29,603 bases of DNA from the NCBI GenBank assembly GCA_002394635.1, contig DGUK01000075.1, positions 1 to 29,603 of the forward strand, in the 5' to 3' direction. Positions 15,740 through 23,968 of the stretch are shown one piece after another. How positions within the stretch are numbered: the stretch's first letter is position 1; the number at the start of each line of letters is the position of its first letter. This DNA is from Faecalitalea sp. UBA4312. Its GTDB lineage: Bacteria > Bacillota_I > Bacilli_A > Erysipelotrichales > Erysipelotrichaceae. A program made the translations under genes and the position numbers. Below the pieces are notes generated by a model. That model made no database searches and had not been told where the DNA came from. It saw only the letters and a list, made by a program, of their open reading frames with translations.

Positions 15740-15764
15740 ATTGAACAGTTATTCAATTGTTCAA
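15740..15764. promoter_or_regulatory. SmtB/ArsR-type operator
   Basis: ATTGAACAGTTATTCAAT (15740-15757) is a TGAA-N6-TTCA palindrome, the core layout of SmtB/CzrA-class operators. A further half-site TGTTCAA (15758-15764) pairs with TTGAACA (15741-15747). It lies just downstream of the -10, where a bound repressor would block initiation. Confidence 0.7.
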
Positions 15765-15782
15765 TAAAGGGAGGAAAGTTTT

Positions 15783-15995
15783 ATGAAAAAAACATATAAG
15801 ATTGAAGTAGATTGTGCAAATTGTGCGGCAAAGATTGAAGATGCGATCGGTAAGATGGAAACAGTAAATAAAGCCCGCGTAAACTTTATGACGCAGAAAA
15901 TGACACTGGATGTCGATGGCGATATAGATCAGATTGTCAAAGAAGTAGAAAAAGTAGGAAAAAAAGTAGATTCTGATTTTGAAGTTTATGCTTAA
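15783..15995 (+). CDS. Heavy-metal-associated (HMA) domain protein
   Basis: This 70-aa ferredoxin-like metal-binding domain carries the DCANCAAK motif at residues 10-17, with two cysteines in the C-x2-C arrangement. The DCANCA form, rather than GMTCxxC, is what I know from the N-terminal domain of Zn/Cd ATPases of the CadA/ZntA type. It probably receives or delivers zinc or cadmium for the ATPase encoded next. It overlaps that gene by eight bases and has a strong AAGGGAGGAAAG upstream. So the metal-binding domain normally fused to the pump is a separate polypeptide here. A CopZ-like copper role is less likely because the sensor, operator and pump are of Zn/Cd type. Confidence 0.9.
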   Translation: MKKTYKIEVDCANCAAKIEDAIGKMETVNKARVNFMTQKMTLDVDGDIDQIVKEVEKVGKKVDSDFEVYA

Positions 15996-17850
15996 AAACA
16001 TGACGAAGAAACAGAAAAAGATGCTGCTTCGGATCAGTATTGCCTTGGTGGCTTATGGGATAGCCTTGGCAGCTCCATTACCGAAGCTTGTGCAGACCAT
16101 TCTGTTTTTATGTATTTATATCTACATATCTTATGACATCCTAAAAAAAGCAGTGACCAATATCGGACATGGGCAGGTATTTGATGAGAATTTTCTGATG
16201 GCCGTAGCTAGTCTGGGTGCTTTAGCTTTAGGAGAGTATTCAGAATCGTGTGCAGTTGTCTTGTTTTACCAGATTGGAGAATGGTTTCAGTCGTATGCGG
16301 TCAATCGTTCTCGTCAGTCGATAGCAGATTTGATGGATATTTGCCCGGACTATGCGTGTATCGAAGTCAATGGGACGATAGAACAAGTGGACCCAGAAGA
16401 GGTTTCCGTTGGAGATATCATAGTCATACAGCCTGGAGAAAAGATCCCACTGGATGGTATTGTGACCAAAGGAACTACGATTTTGGATACCAGTGCCCTG
16501 ACCGGAGAATCAATCCCTCGTCAAGTCACTGTGGGGGATGAAGTAATCAGTGGCTGTATCAATCAAAGTGGTGTTGTATATGCCCAGGTTACCAAAGAAT
16601 TCGAAGATTCAACAGTATCAAAAATACTGGAAATGGTGGAAAATGCCAGTGACCGGAAAAGTAAAAGTGAGGATTTTATCACAAAATTTGCTCGATTCTA
16701 TACCCCGATTGTCGTATTTAGTGCGCTTGCGCTGGCAGTGATTCCATCCTTGGTGACAGGAAACTGGGGGCAATGGATCTATCGAGCTTTGACATTCCTT
16801 GTTATTTCCTGTCCGTGTGCTTTGGTTATCAGTGTTCCGTTAAGCTTTTTTGGAGGCATCGGTGCTGCCAGCCGTCGCGGGATCTTGGTCAAAGGGTCGA
16901 ATTATTTAGAAGCTTTATCGCAGGTGACAAGGATCGTCTTTGATAAAACCGGTACATTGACCAAAGGAAATTTTAAGGTAACGCAGATTCATGTTGAAAA
17001 AGGAACTCAGGATGAACTTCTGGAACTGGTAGCCAAAATCGAAAGCTTTTCTAACCATCCGATTTCCAAATCCATTAAAGAGATGTACGGAAAATCTATA
17101 GATACATCGGATGTAGACAATGTACAGGAAATAGCTGGACATGGTATTTGTGCGACAGTGGGTGCTGTTACGTATTATGTAGGCAATACTAAACTGATGA
17201 CCAGGATTGGAAGAAAAGTTGACGAAACGGCTTGTGGGTTAGGAACGGTCATCTATGTCTGCAGTGATAACGAGTATTTGGGATATATTGAAATTGCGGA
17301 TGAGATTAAAGAAAATGCAAAGCAGGCTATCCACAACCTGAAAGCATCCGGCATCCAAAAGACCATCATGTTGACAGGGGACAGCCGGCATGTTGCTGAA
17401 GCGGTCGCAAAAAAACTGGATATGGATGAAGTTCATGCTCAGCTTCTGCCAACGGATAAGGTGGATTGCGTAGAAACGTTATTAAAGAAAGGCAGCGAGA
17501 AGGAAAAACTGGCTTTTGTCGGAGATGGGATCAACGATGCACCAGTATTGACACGCAGTGATGTCGGGATTGCGATGGGAGCTTTAGGTAGTGATGCGGC
17601 CATCGAAGCCGCAGATATCGTGTTAATGGATGATGATCCGGCCAGCATAGCTACGGCTATCCGCATCAGTCATAAGACCTTAAAAATTGTCCATCAGAAT
17701 ATTGTGTTCTCGATTGCGGTCAAAGTACTAGTGCTTATCCTTGGGGCATTGGGGTTGACCGGCATGTGGGCCGCTGTCTTTGCTGATGTCGGTGTTGCGT
17801 TTCTGGCTATCTTGAATGCAATGCGCTGTATGAATGTCAATGGATTATAA
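15988..17850 (+). CDS. cadA: Zinc/cadmium-exporting P1B-type ATPase
   Basis: This is a heavy-metal efflux pump of the cytoplasmic membrane. Motifs: TGES (172-175, actuator), CPC (275-277, metal-binding membrane helix), DKTGT with phosphorylated D319, the HP pair H357-P358 in the nucleotide domain, and GDGIND (512-517). K579 and D600 in the last two helices match the P1B-2 (Zn/Cd/Pb) signature of ZntA, against the copper class. It has about eight membrane helices and 620 aa. No N-terminal HMA domain is fused; that domain is the separate upstream gene. ATG 15988 overlaps the HMA stop; TTG 15979 and ATG 16000 are alternatives and none has a clear Shine-Dalgarno, so coupling is likely. The product presumably confers zinc or cadmium tolerance under ArsR control. 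Confidence 0.94.
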   Translation: MLKNMTKKQKKMLLRISIALVAYGIALAAPLPKLVQTILFLCIYIYISYDILKKAVTNIGHGQVFDENFLMAVASLGALALGEYSESCAVVLFYQIGEWFQSYAVNRSRQSIADLMDICPDYACIEVNGTIEQVDPEEVSVGDIIVIQPGEKIPLDGIVTKGTTILDTSALTGESIPRQVTVGDEVISGCINQSGVVYAQVTKEFEDSTVSKILEMVENASDRKSKSEDFITKFARFYTPIVVFSALALAVIPSLVTGNWGQWIYRALTFLVISCPCALVISVPLSFFGGIGAASRRGILVKGSNYLEALSQVTRIVFDKTGTLTKGNFKVTQIHVEKGTQDELLELVAKIESFSNHPISKSIKEMYGKSIDTSDVDNVQEIAGHGICATVGAVTYYVGNTKLMTRIGRKVDETACGLGTVIYVCSDNEYLGYIEIADEIKENAKQAIHNLKASGIQKTIMLTGDSRHVAEAVAKKLDMDEVHAQLLPTDKVDCVETLLKKGSEKEKLAFVGDGINDAPVLTRSDVGIAMGALGSDAAIEAADIVLMDDDPASIATAIRISHKTLKIVHQNIVFSIAVKVLVLILGALGLTGMWAAVFADVGVAFLAILNAMRCMNVNGL

Positions 17851-17851
17851 C

Positions 17852-17889
17852 AGGAAGAGAAAGTTTCAACTTTCACTTCCTTTTTTTTT
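17852..17889 (+). terminator. Terminator of the Zn/Cd ATPase operon
   Basis: AGGAAG (17852-17857) / CTTCCT (17876-17881) outside and GAAAGT (17859-17864) / ACTTTC (17869-17874) inside, with one A/A mismatch and a TTCA loop, followed by nine Ts. The T-run overlaps the -35 of the thrS leader. Confidence 0.92.
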
Positions 17890-17916
17890 GACTTATGGAC
17901 ACATTCGATTTATAAT
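17888..17916 (+). promoter_or_regulatory. Promoter of the thrS T-box transcript
   Basis: TTGACT (17888-17893), 17 bases, TATAAT (17911-17916): eleven of twelve consensus bases. Predicted start near 17923. Confidence 0.85.
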
Positions 17917-17922
17917 TTTTTT

Positions 17923-18140
17923 ATCAATGATGATAAGGATATGAATACAAGACCTTCGGATAGAGAGAGAAAAGCGGGCGGTGGAAGCTTTTTGACGGAA
18001 CTGGTATTTACTCCCTTTGAATTGCCCTTGAAAAAGTGTGCCGTATTCTTGCGTTAAAAGATAATGAGGTGTATGCATAATCTGCATAAACAAAGGTGGT
18101 ACCGCGTGCGACAGACGTCCTTTGACTGCTGTCGCTTTTT
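17923..18140 (+). promoter_or_regulatory. T-box riboswitch (threonine) controlling thrS
   Basis: Uncharged tRNA-Thr should bind this leader and switch it from terminator to antiterminator. The conserved T-box AGGTGGTACCGCG is at 18094-18106. A stem III hairpin TATGCA / TGCATA is at 18072-18088. The terminator is GCGACAG (18108-18114) / CTGTCGC (18129-18135) followed by five Ts. Stem I lies upstream, with the AG-rich AGAGAGA stretch near 17962 and GGTGGAAGC near 17980; GAATAC (17943-17948) can pair with GTATTC (18043-18048). A tentative Thr specifier codon is ACT at 18010-18012. The T-box class is certain; the exact specifier is not. Confidence 0.95.
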
Positions 18141-18158
18141 ATATGGAGGAAAAATAAA

Positions 18159-19925
18159 ATGGTAAATTTTAAAGAAAATGAAGAATTAAGCATCCTGAAT
18201 CACAGCTGTGCGCATTTAATGGCTCAGGCTGTTAAACATCTCTATCCCCACGCGAAGTTTTGGGTAGGCCCGGTTGTGGAAGAAGGCTTTTATTACGATA
18301 TCGATCTAGGGGATGATGTTATCCGTGATGAGGATATTGCCAAAATCGAAAAGGAAATGAAAAAATGCGCAAAATCCAATAAACGCATCGTTCGTCATGA
18401 AATCAGCCGTGAAGAAGCACTGGATCAATTTAAAGATGATCCATATAAAGTGGATCTGATTTCCCGCATGCCGGAAGGCACCAACATCTCCATGTATACC
18501 CAGGGGGATTTCACGGATCTATGTCGGGGACCTCACGTTGAAACCACTAAACTGTTAAAGAACTTTAAGCTACTGAAACATTCCGGTGCTTATTGGAAGG
18601 GAGACAAGAATAATAAAGTATTGCAGAGAATTTACGGTTGTTGCTTCCCTACCAAGGAAGAACTGGAGGCTCATCTGGCCGATCTGGAAGATGCCAAACA
18701 AAGAGATCATCGTAAACTGGGAAAAGAAATGGATATGTTCATGTTCTCGGAAGTGGTTGGAGCCGGCTTACCGATGTGGAAACCGAATGGATTTACAGTG
18801 CGTAGACTGTTATCAGATTATATTATGGATAAAGAGCTGGAACAAGGTTACCAGCATGTGCTGACACCGTCTGTGGTTTCTACCGAATTATATAAGATCA
18901 GTGGTCATTTGGCACATTATAAAGATGACATGTTTCCGATCATGGAACGGGACGGCATGGAATACTGCCTGCGTCCGATGAATTGCCCGGAACATATGAT
19001 CATGTACAAGAGCACGTTGCATTCTTATCGTGATCTGCCGATCCGTATTGCTGAGATTGCCCACGATTTCCGGTTTGAAGCCGGTGGTGCATTGACAGGA
19101 ATTGAACGATCTCGTTCTTTCACACAGAACGATTCGCATATCTTCTGTCGTCCGGATCAAATTGCTGATGAGATCAAGGATGTAACCAAACTAATCTTGG
19201 ATGTCTATAAAGATTTTAACTTCCAGCAATATTCATTCCGGCTTTCTTTACGCGATCCGGAGAATGCTGAAAAATATTTTGGCAATGATGCTCTGTGGGA
19301 AAAGAGTGAAGCAGAATTAAGAGAAGTATTGAAGGAAATGGGTGTTCCATTCTATGAAGCAATTGGAGAAGCTGCTTTCTATGGACCGAAGATCGATGTA
19401 CAGGTTCGTTCTGCTTTAGGCCATGACGTAACCTTATCAACGATTCAGCTGGATTATCAGCTGCCGGAACGTTTTGAACTGGAATATGTGTCCAGTGATA
19501 ATCAGAAACTGCGACCGGTTGTGATCCATCGTGCAATCCTGGGATCATTGGATCGTTTCGTAGCTTTCCTGATGGAAGAAACAAAAGGAAGTCTGCCATT
19601 ATGGCTGGCTCCGAAACAGCTGGTTGTGATTCCGGTTCATCAGGAAAAACATTACGATTACGCAAAACGCGTGATGATGGAATTACGTCGCATGGGTATG
19701 CGTGTGGAAATCGATGCCCGCAATGAAAAACTTGGTTATCGTGTCCGTGAAGCACAAATCAATAAGATTCCATACCAGATCGTTGTCGGAGACGGGGAAG
19801 TAGAAAACGAAAGTGTAACGATCCGTAAACGTGGTACACGGAAAACAGAACAGCTCCCATTGGAGCAGGCAAAGGAACGTTTTGCACAGGAAATTGATTC
19901 AAAAGCATTGTTTACTATGGAATAA
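18159..19925 (+). CDS. thrS: Threonine-tRNA ligase, without TGS domain
   Basis: ThrRS charges tRNA-Thr and edits Ser-tRNA-Thr. The editing domain has H15, H19, C122 and H126; the catalytic core has zinc ligands C276, H327 and H457; the C-terminal anticodon-binding domain begins near residue 475. E. coli equivalents (H73, H77, C182, C334, H385, H511) are offset by about 54-60 residues, so the N-terminal TGS domain of most bacterial ThrRS is missing and the protein is 588 aa. An upstream extension is impossible, because the T-box terminator lies directly before the ATG and GGAGG site. Charging and editing functions should be intact. It is transcribed alone. Confidence 0.96.
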   Translation: MVNFKENEELSILNHSCAHLMAQAVKHLYPHAKFWVGPVVEEGFYYDIDLGDDVIRDEDIAKIEKEMKKCAKSNKRIVRHEISREEALDQFKDDPYKVDLISRMPEGTNISMYTQGDFTDLCRGPHVETTKLLKNFKLLKHSGAYWKGDKNNKVLQRIYGCCFPTKEELEAHLADLEDAKQRDHRKLGKEMDMFMFSEVVGAGLPMWKPNGFTVRRLLSDYIMDKELEQGYQHVLTPSVVSTELYKISGHLAHYKDDMFPIMERDGMEYCLRPMNCPEHMIMYKSTLHSYRDLPIRIAEIAHDFRFEAGGALTGIERSRSFTQNDSHIFCRPDQIADEIKDVTKLILDVYKDFNFQQYSFRLSLRDPENAEKYFGNDALWEKSEAELREVLKEMGVPFYEAIGEAAFYGPKIDVQVRSALGHDVTLSTIQLDYQLPERFELEYVSSDNQKLRPVVIHRAILGSLDRFVAFLMEETKGSLPLWLAPKQLVVIPVHQEKHYDYAKRVMMELRRMGMRVEIDARNEKLGYRVREAQINKIPYQIVVGDGEVENESVTIRKRGTRKTEQLPLEQAKERFAQEIDSKALFTME

Positions 19926-19946
19926 GAAGGAGAAATCCTTCTTTTT
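19924..19946 (+). terminator. Terminator of thrS
   Basis: AAGAAGGA (19924-19931) / TCCTTCTT (19936-19943) with GAAA tetraloop and T tract; the left arm begins within the thrS stop codon. Confidence 0.88.
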
Positions 19947-20082
19947 CTTTCCTTATATATAATAAAGATATGAAAAAAAATGGTCTGGCAACTAACGTGA
20001 TAGAGTGCTAAAAATATCAGCAAAAAAAAGACAGGGGAAGGACGGCCGGATTCCTATGAAAAAAGTGCTTCTTTCCTTATAT
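19945..20082 (+). repeat. Direct repeat pair in the leader before groES
   Basis: TTCTTTCCTTATAT occurs at 19945-19958 and again at 20069-20082, each followed by a similar AT-rich ATAAAGA segment. The second copy forms a hairpin CTTTC (20071-20075) / GAAAG (20092-20096) around TTATA / TATAA, without a T-run. The 110 bases between hold a 13-codon frame (19970-20011) with -10 TATAAT at 19958-19963 six bases before its ATG, but no -35 and no Shine-Dalgarno. No larger gene is seen. Confidence 0.4.
20003..20011. promoter_or_regulatory. Isolated CIRCE half-site upstream of groESL
   Basis: GAGTGCTAA is a perfect right arm of the HrcA operator. The position for the left arm (19985-19993) matches only about four of nine bases, so this is at best a degenerate third site. 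Confidence 0.3.
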
Positions 20083-20120
20083 TTATATAAAGAAAGCTGC
20101 AACACCTTTCGAAATTAATT

Positions 20121-20147
20121 TTAGCAAACCACTTGCATAAGTGCTAG
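20121..20147. promoter_or_regulatory. CIRCE element 1 (HrcA operator) upstream of groES
   Basis: TTAGCAAAC-N9-AAGTGCTAG matches the CIRCE consensus TTAGCACTC-N9-GAGTGCTAA at 14 of 18 arm positions. It covers the -35 region and spacer of the groES promoter. Confidence 0.8.
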
Positions 20148-20160
20148 AAATGTGTATAAT
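20133..20160 (+). promoter_or_regulatory. Promoter of groES-groEL
   Basis: TTGCAT (20133-20138), 16 bases, TATAAT (20155-20160). It is sandwiched between two CIRCE elements, so HrcA would block both polymerase binding and escape. Confidence 0.7.
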
Positions 20161-20164
20161 GTAT

Positions 20165-20191
20165 TTAGCAATTAAAAAGTGCAAGTGCTAA
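20165..20191. promoter_or_regulatory. CIRCE element 2 (HrcA operator) in the groES leader
   Basis: TTAGCAATT-N9-AAGTGCTAA matches 15 of 18 arm positions. It begins five bases after the -10 and ends at the Shine-Dalgarno, so it lies in the 5' UTR as in other Gram-positive groE operons. Confidence 0.88.
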
Positions 20192-20204
20192 AAGGAGGAT
20201 GCAT

Positions 20205-20465
20205 ATGTTAAAGCCTTTACATGATTATGTATTGTTGAAAAAAGTTGAAGAAGAAAGAACAACGGCAAGTGGAATTATTTTGACCACCAACAAAGAAAAA
20301 TCTAAGTTTGCGGTGGTTGAGGCCATTGGTTCCAAAGTGGAACAGCCGGATTATACAACCGGAGATAAAGTGTTATTCCGGGAATATGCAGGAACAGAAA
20401 TTAAAATCAATGATGAAACATTTGTGGTTATCAAAGATGAAGACATCATTGCGGTAAATCGTTAA
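20205..20465 (+). CDS. groES: Co-chaperonin GroES
   Basis: GroES is the heptameric lid of the GroEL folding chamber. The N-terminus LKPLHDYVLLKKVEEE, mobile loop ASGIILT and the C-terminal KDEDIIAVN are family landmarks. The product is 86 aa, slightly short against 94-97 for common homologues. I choose ATG 20205 because AAGGAGG (20192-20198) is six bases upstream; ATG 20199 lies on the end of that site. It is controlled by the tandem CIRCE elements, so heat-inducible through HrcA, although hrcA itself is not in this window. groEL follows after 12 bases. Confidence 0.96.
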   Translation: MLKPLHDYVLLKKVEEERTTASGIILTTNKEKSKFAVVEAIGSKVEQPDYTTGDKVLFREYAGTEIKINDETFVVIKDEDIIAVNR

Positions 20466-22094
<1,629 letters not shown>

Positions 22095-22100
22095 TAAGCG

Positions 22101-22127
22101 GAGCTCATTGATTTGAGCTCTTTTTTT
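22101..22127 (+). terminator. Terminator of groESL
   Basis: GAGCTCA (22101-22107) / TGAGCTC (22114-22120), loop TTGATT, then seven Ts. The loop doubles as the -35 of the next promoter. Confidence 0.92.
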
Positions 22128-22137
22128 GGATTATAAT
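22108..22137 (+). promoter_or_regulatory. Promoter of rdgB overlapping the groEL terminator
   Basis: TTGATT (22108-22113, in the terminator loop), 18 bases, TATAAT (22132-22137). Predicted start near 22144, leaving only about ten bases of leader before the ATG at 22154, with a weak CGGTGA site. Confidence 0.6.
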
Positions 22138-22153
22138 AAGTCCGGTGATATGA

Positions 22154-22729
22154 ATGAAAGAAATTATGATTGCGACAAACAATGCGCATAAAGTCGAAGA
22201 ATTCCAGAAGATGCTGGGAGATGATGTAAAGGTTCTGAGCTTGAAGGATTTAAAAGAACCTGTGGAAATCATCGAAGATGGTAAAACGTTTGAAGAAAAC
22301 GCTTTGATCAAAGCACAGACGATTTACAATGCTATCCACCGTCCGGTTATCAGTGATGATTCCGGAATCGAAGTAGACGCCATGAATAAAATGCCCGGTG
22401 TCTATTCGGCCCGCTGGATGGGAGAAGATACGAGCTATGATATCAAAAACCAGGCGATTATAAACGCGGTGAAAGGGAAAGATCGTACGGCTCGCTATGT
22501 TTGTGTGATTGCATATATCGATGCACAAGGACAAAGTCATATATATCGTGGTGAAGTTGAAGGGCAGATCTATGACCGACAGCTGGGTACCAACGGATTT
22601 GGCTATGATCCTATCTTCTACTACCCGCCGTTTCAAACCACTTTAGCCAATGTCAGCGACGAAATGAAAAACAGTGTCAGCCATCGCGGGGCCGCTCTGG
22701 AGAAGTTCATGAAGGACTGGGAGAAGTAA
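22154..22729 (+). CDS. rdgB: XTP/dITP diphosphatase (RdgB/HAM1)
   Basis: This house-cleaning enzyme hydrolyses dITP, dXTP and ITP to monophosphates and keeps deaminated purines out of nucleic acids. Motifs: ATNNAHKVEEF at the substrate-binding N-terminus, TFEENALIKA, SDDSGIEVDAM with metal-binding acids, PGVYSARW, GTNGFGYDPIF and the C-terminal SHRGAALEKF. The length of 191 aa is typical. ATG 22154 is chosen; another ATG at 22150 is out of frame. One base separates its stop from trmL, so the two share a transcript. Confidence 0.96.
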   Translation: MKEIMIATNNAHKVEEFQKMLGDDVKVLSLKDLKEPVEIIEDGKTFEENALIKAQTIYNAIHRPVISDDSGIEVDAMNKMPGVYSARWMGEDTSYDIKNQAIINAVKGKDRTARYVCVIAYIDAQGQSHIYRGEVEGQIYDRQLGTNGFGYDPIFYYPPFQTTLANVSDEMKNSVSHRGAALEKFMKDWEK

Positions 22730-22730
22730 A

Positions 22731-23264
22731 ATGATCCATGTTGTGTTATATGAGCCGGAGATTCCCGGCAATACAGGAAATATCATCCGTACGTGTATGG
22801 CTACCGGTTCCATCCTGCATCTGATTGAGCCGCTGGGCTTTATGATGGATGAAAAACATTTGCGTCGAGCCGGTATGGATTATGCGAAACAGGTAGATAT
22901 CCGGATTCACAAAAACTGGGAAGATTTTGTTGCCAAGAATCCGGCCGATCATTACTTTTACATGACACGCTACGGAAAAAAAGCCCCTAGTATGTTTGAT
23001 TTTACAAAGGAAACCGAGGATATATATCTTGTGCTGGGCAAGGAAAGCACCGGCATCGACAAAGCCATCTTAAAGGGGCATCTGGAAACATGCATGCGAT
23101 TGCCGATGGTAGCCAATGCGAGAAGTTTAAATCTATCTAACTGTGCAGCAATCATTGTCTATGAAGTTTTACGACAGCTGGACTATCCGAATCTATCGGC
23201 TACTGAACAGCTGAAGGGAGAAGATTTCCTTGAAACTCTTGAACTGGATGGACCGCTTCGTTGA
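22731..23264 (+). CDS. trmL: tRNA (cytidine/uridine-34-2'-O)-methyltransferase TrmL
   Basis: This SPOUT-class enzyme methylates the 2'-O of wobble nucleotide 34 in certain tRNA-Leu isoacceptors. The three SpoU motifs are visible: NTGNIIRTC near residues 15-23, VLGKESTGID near 103-112 and LPMVANARSLNLSNCAAI near 124-141, the last forming the knot that binds SAM. Length 177 aa is a little above the roughly 157-160 aa family norm, through a C-terminal extension. GGGAG (22720-22724) lies before the ATG. It overlaps the next gene by 35 bases. Confidence 0.93.
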   Translation: MIHVVLYEPEIPGNTGNIIRTCMATGSILHLIEPLGFMMDEKHLRRAGMDYAKQVDIRIHKNWEDFVAKNPADHYFYMTRYGKKAPSMFDFTKETEDIYLVLGKESTGIDKAILKGHLETCMRLPMVANARSLNLSNCAAIIVYEVLRQLDYPNLSATEQLKGEDFLETLELDGPLR

Positions 23265-23736
23265 TGATCGTAATAAACGCCTGGATCTTGTTATCCTGGT
23301 CGTAACAGGCTATTGGATCTGGCAATGTATCTGGCAGATCCAGTTTTTTTGGCAGTTGACCAGGATTGTTGATCAGAATGCGCTGTTTCATTTCATGAAT
23401 CAGATGGAACCGTATTCGGCCAGCCTCATTGTGCGGGTAATCTTCTGGGTCTGTTTTCATGGTGGATTTCCCTTTGCGTGGCCAGATTTTTTCTGCCTGT
23501 TGTTAACAGGGGCTCTATTGCCCAGATTGAAAAAGGAAGCGATACTGAGCATGTTGCTGTATGCAAGCATAACGGTTGTATTTTTGATCAGAGGCTTATC
23601 TGCGCGAACATTAGAAACCGTTGTGTTTTCTTTACGGGTCCTTGGAGGGTTTTCCCTTTTATTCAGCGGGTTAGCGACCATATTCTTAGCATGGAAATTC
23701 ATTAAAAACTTCCTGGATTATCTTGAAAAAATATAA
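23230..23736 (+). CDS. Small membrane protein of unknown function
   Basis: A 168-aa hydrophobic protein starting at TTG 23230, with AAGGGAG (23214-23220) nine bases upstream; the long overlap with trmL and the Shine-Dalgarno suggest a genuine coupled gene. Likely helices lie near residues 18-42, 65-82, 84-100, 104-123 and 133-155. A charged N-terminal stretch, MDRFVDDRNKRLD, precedes helix 1. I recognise no family. It ends just before a very strong terminator and is the last gene of the rdgB-trmL unit. Function unassigned. Confidence 0.78.
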   Translation: MKLLNWMDRFVDDRNKRLDLVILVVTGYWIWQCIWQIQFFWQLTRIVDQNALFHFMNQMEPYSASLIVRVIFWVCFHGGFPFAWPDFFCLLLTGALLPRLKKEAILSMLLYASITVVFLIRGLSARTLETVVFSLRVLGGFSLLFSGLATIFLAWKFIKNFLDYLEKI

Positions 23737-23744
23737 AGAAAATT

Positions 23745-23775
23745 AAAAATTGTTCACGGAATGTGAACAATTTTT
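23745..23775 (+). terminator. Terminator of the rdgB-trmL unit
   Basis: A perfect 13-base-pair stem AAAAATTGTTCAC (23745-23757) / GTGAACAATTTTT (23763-23775) with loop GGAAT. Confidence 0.93.
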
Positions 23776-23777
23776 AT

Positions 23778-23905
23778 TATGTGAAAAATGGGATATTTTT
23801 TACAAAATCACATATTTTTACACAATCCTTCGCAAACACCTTTATATAAAGCACTTTATGATGTGATAAATTGTACAAAAATACACATAATTGATGAAAA
23901 ACAAC
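23778..23905. promoter_or_regulatory. Repeat-rich AT-rich region upstream of the secreted NlpC/P60 gene
   Basis: TATGTGA (23778-23784) and TCACATA (23808-23814) are inverted. The related strings ATTTTTTACA (from 23794) and ATTTTTACACA (23813-23823), and an inverted relative GTACAAAAATACACA further on, suggest several copies of one A/T-rich binding site. No convincing -35/-10 pair is visible before the gene, which hints at an alternative sigma factor or activator. Confidence 0.35.
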
Positions 23906-23968
23906 TTTTTTTATTTGCGTTGAAAAAAAACTTGTGTTAGGTTTGTACATGAGTGAAGGAGTGATTAC

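Noticed and set aside
20056..20118. Twenty-codon frame beginning at ATG 20056 upstream of groES
   Set aside because: No Shine-Dalgarno, no promoter spacing, and it is formed by the AT-rich hairpin and repeat; no sign of selection for coding.
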